From AP-16 sp963755055 (GTDB lineage: Bacteria > Pseudomonadota > Alphaproteobacteria > Rhizobiales > Xanthobacteraceae), in NCBI GenBank assembly GCA_963755055.1, contig CAVWIS010000030.1, forward strand, positions 1-64,000: 64,000 nt of DNA. Reading direction: 5' to 3'. Of the stretch, positions 9,099-19,271 are shown piece after piece. The notes beneath the pieces are model-generated. The model had not been told where the DNA came from, did not search any database, and saw nothing but the letters and a program-made list of their open reading frames with translations. Position 1 is the first letter of the stretch. The number at the start of each line of letters is the position of its first letter. The translations under genes were made by a program, and so were the position numbers.

Positions 9099-10055
9099 AT
9101 GTATAGCTATGTGGTGAGCCGGCTCGCCTTCGGTGCGCTCGCGGTGATCGGGGTCTCGATCGTCGTGTTCGTCGTGCTGCGCATCCTGCCGGGCGATCCG
9201 CTCGTCGCAATTTTCGGCCCCGAGGGATTCACCAAGCTCAGCGAAGCCGAGCGGGCACGCTACATGGCCGACCTCGGTCTGAGCGATCCGCTGCCGCTGC
9301 AGTACCTCCACTGGGTACAGGATATCGTCCGCGGCGATCTCGGGCACTCGTTCTTCCGCGCCGAGAGCGTCGCCGACATGATCATGCGCCGCGGGCCGCT
9401 GACCGCAGAGATCGCCCTCATCTCGGTCGTGCTGTCGTGGATCGTCGGCATCCCGGTGGCTGTCGTCAGCGCGCTGCGCCCCAACAGCGCGGGCGACAAC
9501 GTTGCGCGTTTCCTCAGCATCCTGTTCCTGGCGGTACCGGGCTTCTGGCTCGGGATGCTGATCGTGCTCGGGCTGTTGTTCGTGTTCGGCTATCGCGCAC
9601 CGCTCGCCGGCGTGGCGTTCTTCGTCGACCCCTGGGCCAACCTGCAGATCGTCATCGGGCCGGCGATCGTGCTGGGCCTGGGCCAGGCCGCCTATATCGC
9701 CAGGATGGCGCGCTCCAGCCTGCTGGAGGTGATGCGCGAGGACTATATCCGTACCGCGCGCGCCAAGGGAGTGAACCGTCGGCTCGTCGTTGCGCTGCAC
9801 GCCCTGCCGAACGCCCTGCTGCCGGTCGTCACGCTGTCGGGCGTCCTGCTCGGCTTCGTGCTGGCAGGATCGATCCCGGTGGAGCGCGCCTTCGGCACGC
9901 CCGGGCTCGGCTACGCCATGGCCCTGGCGGTGAGCGAACGCGACGTGTTCGTGATGCAGAACCTGGTATTCTTCTACGCCGTCGTGTTCGTCCTGCTGAA
10001 CATCCTGGTTGATCTGATTTCCGCCTGGCTCGACCCGAGGATCCGCTACCGATGA
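9099..10055 (+). CDS. Peptide-type ABC transporter permease (DppB-like)
   Basis: 318 residues from ATG 9099, with six predicted transmembrane helices. The N-terminus VSRLAFGALAVIGVSIVVFV is followed by the LPGDP motif typical of the DppB/OppB/GsiC permease subfamily. The EAA-type coupling loop, which contacts the ATPase, is at VMREDYIRTARAKGVNRR. Its stop overlaps the next gene's start (ATGA), so the two permeases are translationally coupled. The matching ATPases are convergent at 11260-13306 and the binding protein is at 13489-15171. Confidence 0.9.
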   Translation: MYSYVVSRLAFGALAVIGVSIVVFVVLRILPGDPLVAIFGPEGFTKLSEAERARYMADLGLSDPLPLQYLHWVQDIVRGDLGHSFFRAESVADMIMRRGPLTAEIALISVVLSWIVGIPVAVVSALRPNSAGDNVARFLSILFLAVPGFWLGMLIVLGLLFVFGYRAPLAGVAFFVDPWANLQIVIGPAIVLGLGQAAYIARMARSSLLEVMREDYIRTARAKGVNRRLVVALHALPNALLPVVTLSGVLLGFVLAGSIPVERAFGTPGLGYAMALAVSERDVFVMQNLVFFYAVVFVLLNILVDLISAWLDPRIRYR

Positions 10056-10972
10056 GCACGATTGCGCCGGACACCGCGTTTCAGCCGCCGCTGCAGACCG
10101 CCAGCGCCACTCCGTCGCTGCTGCGGCGAGTTGCGCGCAACCTGCGTCGGTTTGCCCGGCGGTCGCCGATGTCGGCATTCTGGGGATGCATCGCCGCCGC
10201 CATCCTGGTCACGGCGATCGCCGCACCGGCGATCGCGCCGTACAATCCGTTGAAGTCCGATTTCCGCGCGATGACGAAGCCGCCGTCCGAGCGCCACTAT
10301 TTCGGCAGCGATCAGATCGGCCGCGACACGCTGAGCCGGGTGATCCACGGCAGCCGCGCATCGCTCACGATCGCGATCGGCGCGGTGGTGCTGGGAACCA
10401 CGCTCGGCGCCTTGTGGGGTCTCGCCTGCGGCTATTTCGGCGGACGTTTCGACATCATCAGCCAGCGCGTGATCGAGTTCCTGCAATCGTTTCCCGATCT
10501 CATCCTGGCGATGGCCATCGCCATGGCGCTTGGTGCCGGCATGGGAACCGTCATCGTCGCCATCGCGATCACGCGCATCCCGTTCGGCGGGCGGGTGATC
10601 CGCGCGGTCGTGCTGTCGTTGAAGGAATTGACCTATGTCGAGGCGGCGCGCGGCATCGGCGCCTCGCACCTGCGCATCATGGCGCAGCACATCCTGCCGC
10701 AATGCATCGCCCCCTATCTGATCCTGGCGACGACCCATCTCGGCGTCGCGATCATCATCGAGGCCTCGCTCGGCTTCCTCGGGGTCGGCATCCCGCCGCC
10801 GACGCCGACCTGGGGCAACATGCTGGCGGATTCGCTCAACGCCGGGCTGGTGCCGCCATGGTGGCTCGTGCTCTTTCCCGGCGCGGCGATCACCCTGACG
10901 GTGCTGGCGTTCAACCTGTTGGGCGATGGCATCCGCGACATCCTGGACCCGCGCCTGCGCGGCGCCGTGTGA
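10052..10972 (+). CDS. Peptide-type ABC transporter permease (DppC-like)
   Basis: 306 residues with an N-terminal cytoplasmic stretch of about 40 residues and then six membrane helices. The HYFGSDQIGRDTLSRVIHG motif is the DppC/OppC hallmark that follows the first periplasmic loop. The EAA coupling loop is at YVEAARGIGASHLRIM. The start overlaps the upstream permease stop by four bases. It forms the inner-membrane heterodimer with the upstream product. Substrate could be di- or oligopeptides, nickel or another small solute; the sequence alone does not decide. Confidence 0.9.
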   Translation: MSTIAPDTAFQPPLQTASATPSLLRRVARNLRRFARRSPMSAFWGCIAAAILVTAIAAPAIAPYNPLKSDFRAMTKPPSERHYFGSDQIGRDTLSRVIHGSRASLTIAIGAVVLGTTLGALWGLACGYFGGRFDIISQRVIEFLQSFPDLILAMAIAMALGAGMGTVIVAIAITRIPFGGRVIRAVVLSLKELTYVEAARGIGASHLRIMAQHILPQCIAPYLILATTHLGVAIIIEASLGFLGVGIPPPTPTWGNMLADSLNAGLVPPWWLVLFPGAAITLTVLAFNLLGDGIRDILDPRLRGAV

Positions 10973-11240
10973 AGGCCTCCCTTGAAAGGCGCTGAAAGGG
11001 CAGGGCGATCGAATGATTTGGTCGATGCTTCGTTCCGCGACCGCTTCATCCCTTCCCTGGAAGGGGAGGCGTAGCCGGCCTTCGGCCGGCGTTGTTGGCC
11101 AAGAACGCCGACGCGAAGCGTCGGCTTTGCGCGAAGCGCGCGGGGTGGGGTGAAAGCCACAGGCGCCGGGGGCCGATGGCGAGGCTGTCGCCCCCCCGAC
11201 CGCCTTCGGCGGTCGACCTCTCCCCTCCAGGGGGAGGTAA
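10973..11240. repeat. Composite GC-rich intergenic repeat between convergent genes
   Basis: The region holds several short palindromes: GCCGGCCTTCGGCCGGC, CGCCGACGCGAAGCGTCGGC, CGACCGCCTTCGGCGGTCG, and a split CCTTCCCTGGAAGGGG / CTCCCCTCCAGGGGGAGG pair. This mosaic separates the convergent permease and ATPase genes. It resembles boundary elements common between genes in rhizobial genomes. One hairpin may act as a bidirectional terminator, but no T-run was seen. Confidence 0.6.
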
Positions 11241-11259
11241 AGCGCGTCTGCGGCACAGC

Positions 11260-12247
<988 letters not shown>

Positions 12248-12251
<4 letters not shown>

Positions 12252-13306
12252 GTGGCGTCCCCGAGCAGACGCTCCGCGTGCCAGCAGGCGACGAGGTGGC
12301 CGGGTCGGTGCTGGCGCAGCGGCGGATAGGCGGCGCGACACTCGTCCGTCGCCAAGGCGCAGCGCGGCGCGAAGCTGCAGCCTTGCGGCAGGTCGGAGAG
12401 CGACGGAACCATGCCGGGGATCTCGGTCAGCCGCGACCGTCGCGGATTGCGGCGCGCCGCAGCCTCGGCATCGGGGATCGAGCCGAGCAGGCCGCGGGTA
12501 TACGGATGGCCCGGATGCCTGAACAGATCGTCGACCGCCGCCTCCTCCACCTTGCGGCCCGCATACATCACCACGACGCGGTCGGCGGTCTCGGCAACCA
12601 CCCCCATGTCGTGGGTGATCAGGATGATGGCGGTGCCGAGCGTGTCCTGCAGCTCGCGCATGAGGTCGAGGATCTGCGCCTGAATGGTCACGTCCAGCGC
12701 CGTGGTGGGCTCGTCCGCGATCAGGACCTTGGGATTGCACGACAGCGCCATGGCGATCATCACCCGCTGGCGCATCCCGCCGGAGAGCTGGTGCGGATAG
12801 GCGCTGACGCGACGTTCCGGCTCCGGGATGTGGACGCGCCGCAACGTCTCCACCACCTGGTCCATGGCGTCGCGCCGCGACAGGCCCTGGTGCAGGACCA
12901 CGGCCTCGCTGATCTGCCGTCCGACGGTGAGCAGCGGGTTCAACGACGTCATCGGCTCCTGAAAAATCATCGCGATGTCGTTGCCCCGGATCTTCTCCAT
13001 CTCGGCCTCGCTGAGATCGAGCAGATTGCGGCCCTCGAGGCGGATGGCGCCGCCGACGATGCGCCCCGGCGGGCTGGCGACGAGGCGCAGGACCGAGAGG
13101 GCGGTGACGCTCTTGCCGCAACCCAACTCGCCGACCACGCCGAGGGTCTCGCCGCTGTGCACCGCATAGGACACGCCATCCACGGCGCGGACGACGCCGT
13201 CGGCGGCAAAGAAATGCGTCTGCAGACCGTCGATCTCCAGAACCGGTCCGGCCTGGGCGGACGCCGGGACCGCATGTCCGTCCGCCACGGCGGCTGGGCA
13301 ATTCAA
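12248..13306 (-). CDS. Peptide-type ABC transporter ATPase (OppD/DppD-like)
   Basis: 352 residues. TTG 13306 was chosen because GGGGAG lies six bases upstream and no ATG precedes the conserved VLEIDGLQTHF strand; GTG 13288 is an alternative. Motifs are Walker A GELGCGKSV, Q-loop IFQEPMTSLNP, signature LSGGMRQRV, Walker B VLIADEPTTALD and a C-terminal oligopeptide-type cysteine region (GCSFAPRCALATDEC). It pairs with the OppF-like ATPase downstream and is transcribed divergently from the binding-protein gene at 13489. Confidence 0.9.
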
Positions 13307-13406
13307 GCGTGGCTCCCCGAATTTTCTTGTGCTAGCTTTGAGACTTGCGCGTGCGCGCCATCAGAGCACGCCTGCGTCGACGAAGACAAGTCGACAAAGA
13401 CTCGAT

Positions 13407-13457
13407 GCTTGTCGCATTTCCTTTCGGAAAACCGGTATCCACTTTTCCGGGAAATGC
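13407..13457. repeat. Short palindromic repeat (GCATTTCC...GGAAATGC)
   Basis: GCTTGTCGCATTTCC, then TTTCGGAAAACCGG and ACTTTTCCGGGAAATGC, form a hairpin in the divergent promoter region of the transporter. An inverted copy occurs at 28841-28894. Confidence 0.65.
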
Positions 13458-13488
13458 AGTGCTAAAGAGAAAAACAGGGGGAAACACC

Positions 13489-15171
13489 ATGAACGACCAG
13501 CACGACACGCGCGGGCGTTGGACGCGCCGCGGTGTTCTCCAGGCCGGCGTCGCCGCGGGGGCGGCCAGCCTGTTCCCGCATCGCACGCTCGCCGCGATCC
13601 CGGATGCCTTCGACGGGTCGAAGTTCCAGCTCGCCGCGCCGGAGCCCAACCCGAAGCGCGGCGGGACCTTGCGCTACGAAATCACCATGCGCCCGCCGCA
13701 CTTCGACGTGCATCAGTCCGGCACGATCAACAACCTCGGCGCCCAGGGCTGCATGTTCGACAACCTGATCCGGCATGATCCGCGCGACAGCGGCAAGACC
13801 ATCATCCCGGATCTCGCGCACAGCTGGGAGATCTCCAAAGACGCCAAGACCTACACGTTCTTCCTGCGCAAGGGCGTGCAGTTCCATGACGGCGCGGAGC
13901 TGACCGCCGAGGACGTGAAGGCGACCTTCGACCGCATCGCCAAGCCGCCGCAGGGCATCAGCATCCCGCGCAGCGTGCTGTTCCGGGCGGTCGGCGAGAT
14001 CGCCGCGCCCGACAAGTACACGGTCCAGTTCAAGCTTTCCGAGCCGCGCGCCTCGAGCTTCATGATGGCGGCGATCGCCAGCGGCTGGAACGTCATCGTG
14101 CGCAAGAAGACGCTGGAGGACAACGGCTACAACCTCCGCAAGGTCCCGGACATCCCGGGCACCGGGCCGTTCCGCAGCGTCAAATATGTCGAGAACGAGA
14201 CCCGGATCCTGGAGAGGAACCAGGACTACTGGAACAAGGGCCTGCCCTATCTGGACGGCGTCCAGTTCTTCAGCCTCCTGCCGTTCTCGCCGGATCTGGG
14301 CTCCGCCATCCTGTCCAACCGCGTCGACTACAGCCGGATCGTCGATCCGGTCACGGCGCGCAAGGCGAAGGCGACGCCCGGCATGTCGGCGACGGCGTTC
14401 AATCAGAGCGTCATCCAGGGCACCTGGGTCAACAATCGCAAGAAGCCGTTCGACGACCCGCGGGTGCGCCGCGCCGTGCATCTTGCCTTCGACCGGCCGG
14501 TGCTGGTCGATGTCGTCAAGGACGTCGCGCCGATGCGCGTCGGCGGTTTCATCTACCCGTTCTCCGAGTTCGCCACGCCGCCGGCAGAGCTCAGCAAGCG
14601 CATCGGTTACCAGGAAGATCCGACCGCCGCGCTGAAGGAGGCGCGCGCGCTGCTCGCGGCCGCCGGCCACGCCAACGGCATCAAGGGGTTAGATTTCCTG
14701 GTGCGCGATGTCGCGAGCTTCAAGCTGTGGGCACAGGCGATCCAGGCGATGCTCGCCGAGGGGCTCAAGGTCGAATGCAACCTGCGCACCGTGGTGGAAT
14801 CGGTGTGGTTCGACGACACCGCGCGCGGCAATTTCGACCTCGCGGTCGGCGCCATCGTGTCGACGCTGCTCGATCCGTCGGACTACTTCAACGCCTGGTA
14901 CCGAACCGGCGGCCCCCAGAACTACTCGTTCTGGCACAATGAGAAGTTCGATGCCCTGGTGACGCAGATCGACGCCGAGGTCGATCCCGCCAAGCGCCTG
15001 GCTCTGCTGCGCGAGGCCGAGGCGATCATGGAGCAGGACCCGCCGGTGCTCCCGGTGGCATGGGAGCAGATCAACGATGTCTGGTGGAACTACGTCAAGG
15101 GCCATAATCCCTCCGACTATTTCGGCATCTACGACGTCGTCCGCCTCGATACGTTCTGGCTGGACAAGTAG
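13489..15171 (+). CDS. ABC transporter substrate-binding protein, family 5 (peptide type)
   Basis: 560 residues from ATG 13489, with CAGGGGGA upstream. The N-terminus carries a twin-arginine-like signal (RWTRRGVLQAGVAAGAASLF). The mature protein has the family-5 solute-binding layout. It includes LAHSWEISKDAKTYTFFLRK, GVQFHDGAELTAEDVKATFDR (the signature stretch near residue 125), GTGPF, and DDPRVRRAVHLAFDR near residue 320. It is periplasmic and presents peptides or other solutes to the DppB/DppC-like permeases. It is divergent from the ATPases and separated from the permeases, an unusual layout. Confidence 0.9.
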   Translation: MNDQHDTRGRWTRRGVLQAGVAAGAASLFPHRTLAAIPDAFDGSKFQLAAPEPNPKRGGTLRYEITMRPPHFDVHQSGTINNLGAQGCMFDNLIRHDPRDSGKTIIPDLAHSWEISKDAKTYTFFLRKGVQFHDGAELTAEDVKATFDRIAKPPQGISIPRSVLFRAVGEIAAPDKYTVQFKLSEPRASSFMMAAIASGWNVIVRKKTLEDNGYNLRKVPDIPGTGPFRSVKYVENETRILERNQDYWNKGLPYLDGVQFFSLLPFSPDLGSAILSNRVDYSRIVDPVTARKAKATPGMSATAFNQSVIQGTWVNNRKKPFDDPRVRRAVHLAFDRPVLVDVVKDVAPMRVGGFIYPFSEFATPPAELSKRIGYQEDPTAALKEARALLAAAGHANGIKGLDFLVRDVASFKLWAQAIQAMLAEGLKVECNLRTVVESVWFDDTARGNFDLAVGAIVSTLLDPSDYFNAWYRTGGPQNYSFWHNEKFDALVTQIDAEVDPAKRLALLREAEAIMEQDPPVLPVAWEQINDVWWNYVKGHNPSDYFGIYDVVRLDTFWLDK

Positions 15172-15337
15172 CGCCGGCGCGGGCGTGTCGGGACGCCGGA
15201 TTGATGGTGGGCGAGGTCATCCTGGCGAGCCTGGGGGGAGCGGGTATCCTGTGAGCTGAACATCCTCCGCGAGCCCTGTCCATGTGCTCGGATAGCGGGA
15301 TGCCACATCCGATCCTGGCCCAACGACGGAGGACGAC

Positions 15338-16453
15338 TTGGCTCACGACGGCAAACCGACGGTGGCGATCATCGGCGCGGGCATCGGCGGCGTCTATCTC
15401 GTCGCCGATATCGCGCTCTCCGGCCACACGGTGCGCCTGCACGACGTCGACGACGCGCCGCTCGCCGCCATCCGGGCGCGCGGCGGCGTCGAGGTGGAGA
15501 CGCCGACCGGCGAGGAGTTTGCGCCGCTCGATCTGGCGACGACCGATCTGAAGCGCGCCGTCGATGGTGCCGATATCATCATCGTCGCCACCGGCGGCAA
15601 CCATCAGGCGACGGTGGCCACATCGCTGGCGCCGCTGTTGCGCGACGGCCAGGTGATCCTGCTGATCCAGGGCAATACCGGCGGATCGCTGATCGTGCGC
15701 CGCGCCCTCGATGCCGCCGGGTGCCGCGCCGTCGTCGACGTGGCCGAGATGGACAACTACCCGATGTCGGCCTGGCGGCTGGCGCCGACCCGGATCAAGC
15801 CGATCGTGACCAAGCGCTTTCTGCAGATCGCCGCCTTTCCGGGGCATCGCGGCGCCGCCGTGCTCGCGCGTCTGTCGCCGCTGTTTCCCACCGCGGTCGC
15901 GGCGCCCAACGTCATCCATACCGGCTTCACCAACGCCAATGCGATGCTGCATGTGGCGAACTGCGTGGCCAACGCCGCCCATATCGAGCGCGGGCAAACC
16001 TACAAGTTCTACGCCGAGGGCGTGACCCCGGCCGTCGCCCGCCTCTACGAGGCGATCGATGCCGAGCGCGTCGCCGTGGCGGCGGCGCTGGGCGCCAAGG
16101 TGCTGAACCTCGCCGACTGGTTCGACCGGGTCTACGGCGTGCGCGAGGCGAGCCTGGTCGAAGCCTGCCGGAAGCTCACCACCAATCGCGACGGACCGTA
16201 TCAGGCGACCGGTACGCCGAAATCGCTCGAGCACAAGTACGTCATGGAAGACGTGCCGACCGGCCTCATCCCGATGAGCGCCATCGGCGAGGCCGCGGGC
16301 GTCGAGACCCCGGCGATCGATGCGCTGATCGCGATCGTCCGCACCATGACCGGCAAGGATTTCGCCGCCGAGGGCCGCTCGCTCGAACGCCTGGGCCTCG
16401 CCGGCATGGACGCAACGCAGATCCGCAAGACCGTGGACGAGGGATTTCGCTGA
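15338..16453 (+). CDS. Opine dehydrogenase family protein (NAD/NADP octopine/nopaline DH-like)
   Basis: 371 residues. TTG 15338 was chosen since GGAGGA lies five bases upstream and the Rossmann motif VAIIGAGIGGVYLV begins about ten residues in. The N-terminal nucleotide domain is followed by an all-helical domain (GFTNANAMLHVANCVANAAHIERG), as in opine and ketopantoate-type dehydrogenases. Members reduce imines formed from amino acids and 2-oxoacids, or oxidise opines. The C-terminal EDVPTGLIPMSAIG segment is the family's conserved pocket loop. It follows the peptide transporter, so it may process an imported amino-acid conjugate; this is inference from position only. Confidence 0.8.
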   Translation: MAHDGKPTVAIIGAGIGGVYLVADIALSGHTVRLHDVDDAPLAAIRARGGVEVETPTGEEFAPLDLATTDLKRAVDGADIIIVATGGNHQATVATSLAPLLRDGQVILLIQGNTGGSLIVRRALDAAGCRAVVDVAEMDNYPMSAWRLAPTRIKPIVTKRFLQIAAFPGHRGAAVLARLSPLFPTAVAAPNVIHTGFTNANAMLHVANCVANAAHIERGQTYKFYAEGVTPAVARLYEAIDAERVAVAAALGAKVLNLADWFDRVYGVREASLVEACRKLTTNRDGPYQATGTPKSLEHKYVMEDVPTGLIPMSAIGEAAGVETPAIDALIAIVRTMTGKDFAAEGRSLERLGLAGMDATQIRKTVDEGFR

Positions 16454-16466
16454 TCGTCACCGACGT

Positions 16467-16592
16467 CTAGAGCGCATCCGCTGACGTAGAACTGCTTCTC
16501 GACAGGTTAGAGCGTGAATGCGCTCTAGATTCATTGTGTGGCGCATGTTCTTTTTCGGCGAACCGGGTCCACTTCGCCGGAACATGCGCTAG
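16467..16592. repeat. Intergenic palindromic repeat, CTAGAGCGC family, copy 2
   Basis: Starts CTAGAGCGCATCCGC and ends ACATGCGCTAG. The 80-bp second half (GAATGCGCTCTAGATTC...) matches copy 1 at 1481-1607 with only a few differences. It lies between convergent genes. Confidence 0.75.
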
Positions 16593-16611
16593 CCGCAGGA
16601 TGGGCAAGCTC

Positions 16612-17541
16612 TCACCGCACCTGGATGACGAGCTTGCCCCGGAAATGACGCGACTCGCTCAATCGATGGGCGTCGGCTGCTTCTGATAGACGATAGAGCT
16701 TGATCGCGGGCGGGCGTATGGCTCCGGCGCGAAACAGCTCGGCAATGCGCTCGAGCGGGCGGCGGGAGCGTCCGACCGCAGGCCGCAGCGAGATCACGTC
16801 GTCGCGATCGGGCTTTGGCGCCTGGGCGCCGGACGCAATGAAGGCGGCGCGGCCGCCCGGCTTGAGCACCGCGAAGCACTTTTGCGCCACGTCGCCTCCG
16901 ACGGTGTCGAAGACGGCGTCGCAATCCCTTACGGCCTGGGTGAAGTCCTGCGCGTTGTAGTCGATGATCTCGTCGGCTCCGAGGTCGCGCACATAATCAC
17001 AATTCGCCGCGCTCGTCGTGGTGACCACGCGGGCGCCGATATGTTTTGCCAGCTGAATGGCGAAGCTTGCGACCCCGCCCGCGCCGCCCTGGATCAGGAT
17101 CGTCTCGCCGGGCTGCAGTTTCAACGTGTCCTCGACGGCGCTCATTGCGGTGAGGCCGGTCAGCGCCAAGGCGGCCGCGTCGACATGCGACAGCCACTCG
17201 GGCTTCCTGGCGATGATCGCAGCCTTGATCGCGATCCTTTCGGCGTACGCCCCGTCGTGGCCTGCCGCGCAGACGCCGAAGACCGCATCGCCCACATTGA
17301 GATCCTCGACGCCGCTGCCGATCGCGCTGACGACGCCGGAAAAATCCCGCCCCGGAATCAATGGGAATTTCGGCTGGGCCTGTTGGGCGTAATCGCCGGC
17401 GCGGTACTTCCAATCGGCGGCGTTGACGCTGGCGGCAACCACGCCGATGACCGCCTCGCCCGGCCCCGCCACGGGATCCGGCAGATCGCCGTAGGTCAAG
17501 ACTTCCGGTCCGCCAAATCGTTCAAAGTAAGCAGCTTTCAT
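16612..17541 (-). CDS. NADP-dependent quinone-oxidoreductase-like alcohol dehydrogenase (MDR)
   Basis: 309 residues. The GroES-like N-terminal domain includes GPEVLTYGDLPDPVAGPGE and PGRDFSGVVSAIG. The Rossmann domain has the motif IQGGAGGVASFAIQLAKHIGA. Structural zinc cysteines are absent, as in the zinc-independent quinone oxidoreductase branch. A DxVFDTVGG segment marks the second half of the Rossmann fold. Likely a cytosolic NADPH-dependent enone or quinone reductase. The start ATG 17541 gives the standard MKAAYFERFGGPEVL opening. It is convergent with the opine dehydrogenase and has no close partner gene. Confidence 0.85.
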   Translation of the reverse strand: MKAAYFERFGGPEVLTYGDLPDPVAGPGEAVIGVVAASVNAADWKYRAGDYAQQAQPKFPLIPGRDFSGVVSAIGSGVEDLNVGDAVFGVCAAGHDGAYAERIAIKAAIIARKPEWLSHVDAAALALTGLTAMSAVEDTLKLQPGETILIQGGAGGVASFAIQLAKHIGARVVTTTSAANCDYVRDLGADEIIDYNAQDFTQAVRDCDAVFDTVGGDVAQKCFAVLKPGGRAAFIASGAQAPKPDRDDVISLRPAVGRSRRPLERIAELFRAGAIRPPAIKLYRLSEAADAHRLSESRHFRGKLVIQVR

Positions 17542-18024
17542 CGGGTTCTTGCCTTACGTTGCGGCGCTACGGGTCGGTCGGAGGTCTCTTGGGGCGCACA
17601 CTCTCCAGGTGGATAATACCATACGTGGCCCCGCGTGGACCGGCCAGTACTGCCGCCGCCCGAGCCGCGCCTCGCCGTTGGCGTGCACCAGCGTCCGCAC
17701 GAACCGCTTCGCCGCCTGCCGCTCGATCTCCTCGACCGCGAGCGCGGGGTCCTGCATCGGGCAGCACGATCGAGGCGCGCGAGCAGCGGGTCGCGGTCGA
17801 GCCATTCCCTGTGCGCACCCTGGGGCGAGGTTGGAAACGGTGACGTATCGTTCCAGGCGCCTCGCCGGCCCGGCACCCCTTGTTGCGCCCGCTATGCGAT
17901 TGTCGAATACTGGCCGCGCCTGGACCCCCGGCAGCAAAGTGAGCGCGGCGCCGCTCATCGATGCCGGCGCGGTGCCACGATGCACCGACGGACCACCAAA
18001 GCCGACACCCATGGAGAAAGACTG
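17542..18024. other. Gene-poor stretch with coding-like remnant
   Basis: No intact gene is convincing here. On the minus strand, 17640-17760 reads DPALAVEEIERQAAKRFVRT followed by LVHANGEARLGRRQ, which looks like the C-terminal end of a protein but has no supported start. About 45 bp of it (ACTGCCGCCGCCCG...GCACCAGCG) recurs at 27769-27805, downstream of an LLM gene. I do not recognise the parent gene. Confidence 0.4.
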
Positions 18025-18774
18025 ATGTCATTCTACCGAGGCATGACCTGCGAGAACGTGACCATCAAGGGCGACAACGGAACCCCGATCACCGCCTATG
18101 TGGCCAAGCCGTCCGGTCCGGGCCCCTTTCCGGGCGTGGTGCTCGTCCATCATCTCCCCGGCTGGAGCGAGTTCTACATCGAGACGACGCGCCGGTTCGC
18201 CCATCACGGCTATCTGGCGATCTGCGCCAACCTTTATGAGCGGGCGGGCGAGGGCAACCCGGACGACGTCGCCGCCAAGGTGCGCGCCGACGGCGGCATT
18301 CCCGACGCCCAGATGGTCGGCGATACCGAGGCCGCGGTGAAGTGGATGCGCGCGCAGACCAATCACAACGGCAAGGTCGGCATTTTCGGCTCCTGCTCGG
18401 GCGGCCGGCATGCCTTCATCTATGCCTGCCAGAAAAAGGACGTCGATGCCTGCGCCGAGCTCTGGGGCGGCCGCGTGGTGATGGGCAAGGAGGAGCTCAA
18501 TGGCAAGACGCCGGTCGCGCCGATCGACATGACCAAGGACCTCTGCTGCCCGCTCATCGGCATATTCGGCAATGACGACCGCGCGCCGAGCCCCGAGCAG
18601 GTGAACCAGCACGAGGCCGAGCTCAAGAAGCACGGCAAGACCCACGAGTTCTACCGCTACGACGGTGCCGGCCACGGCATCTTCTATTGGCACCGGCCGC
18701 TCTACCGGCCCGAGGCGGCAATGGATGGCTGGAGCAAGGTGTTCGCCTTCTTCGGCAAGCATCTGGCGAAGTAG
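18025..18774 (+). CDS. Dienelactone hydrolase family protein
   Basis: 249 residues from ATG 18025, with GGAGAAAG upstream. It has the alpha/beta-hydrolase fold with the DLH nucleophile elbow G-S-C-S-G-G (Cys near residue 124), acid Asp in IGIFGNDDRAPSP and His in YDGAGHGIFYW, giving the Cys-Asp-His triad of the family. There is no signal peptide, so it is cytosolic. Carboxymethylenebutenolidase activity on dienelactones from aromatic breakdown is the classic reaction, but many family members hydrolyse other esters. Eleven bases separate it from the DUF6295-like gene, which suggests co-transcription. Confidence 0.85.
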   Translation: MSFYRGMTCENVTIKGDNGTPITAYVAKPSGPGPFPGVVLVHHLPGWSEFYIETTRRFAHHGYLAICANLYERAGEGNPDDVAAKVRADGGIPDAQMVGDTEAAVKWMRAQTNHNGKVGIFGSCSGGRHAFIYACQKKDVDACAELWGGRVVMGKEELNGKTPVAPIDMTKDLCCPLIGIFGNDDRAPSPEQVNQHEAELKKHGKTHEFYRYDGAGHGIFYWHRPLYRPEAAMDGWSKVFAFFGKHLAK

Positions 18775-18785
18775 GAGGTTTTGAC

Positions 18786-19091
18786 ATGTGCACGTCCATT
18801 ATCGAGATCGCACGCGCCGAGGGCATGGCCAAGCGCGGCGACGAATGGTTCCCGCTCGCGCAGGCGGTGGTCGCCTATGACCACGCGCGCCATGCGCCGC
18901 TCGGCGACGTCATCACCCTCGACTTCATCAACACCGATCTCGAGCCCGGGGCGCGGGCCGGGATCGAGCTGACGCTGGAGACCGCCAGGGAGCTGCGCGC
19001 CGCGCTCGACCGGGCGATCGCCGCCGCCGAATTCGAGGAGGCGGAAGTGAGGGGCAAGGGTGCCGTGCGGAGCCTCGTTCGGGCGGCGTGA
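18786..19091 (+). CDS. Small conserved protein, probable DUF6295
   Basis: 101 residues from ATG 18786, with a GGAGG-type site upstream (GTAGGAGGTTTTGAC). It opens MCTSIIEIARAEGMAKRGDEW and contains a conserved VVAYDHARHAPLGDVITLDF core, then a helical C-terminus (ETARELRAALDRAIAAAEFE). This pattern of a short N-terminal MCT..., a central DHA.HAPL motif and a final helix is what I recall for the DUF6295 family of unknown function. It is placed 11 bases after the dienelactone hydrolase and is probably in the same operon. Confidence 0.7.
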   Translation: MCTSIIEIARAEGMAKRGDEWFPLAQAVVAYDHARHAPLGDVITLDFINTDLEPGARAGIELTLETARELRAALDRAIAAAEFEEAEVRGKGAVRSLVRAA

Positions 19092-19105
19092 CATGCGAGA
19101 CGAGC

Positions 19106-19135
19106 CGGCCGCGGGCTTTTTTTGGCCCGCGGCCG
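19106..19135. terminator. Candidate bidirectional terminator hairpin
   Basis: A perfect 11-bp stem CGGCCGCGGGC / GCCCGCGGCCG encloses a TTTTTTTG loop. It lies between two convergent genes (ending 19091 and 19272). The U-run is in the loop rather than after the stem, so classic intrinsic termination is uncertain. Confidence 0.45.
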
Positions 19136-19271
19136 AGCACGGTGCCCGCATGATGCGCCGAGGAGTCCGGCGGGCTGCGGTCTCACGCGAAATGTCGGCT
19201 TCCGAGGGAGTCCGCTCTGACCAGGTACTTCAGACGTCAACTTGCTCGGGCCTCGTAGCGTCTACATTGGG

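Noticed and set aside
15129..15323. Small minus-strand gene upstream of the opine dehydrogenase
   Set aside because: No ribosome site, no similarity and biased composition; probably noncoding.
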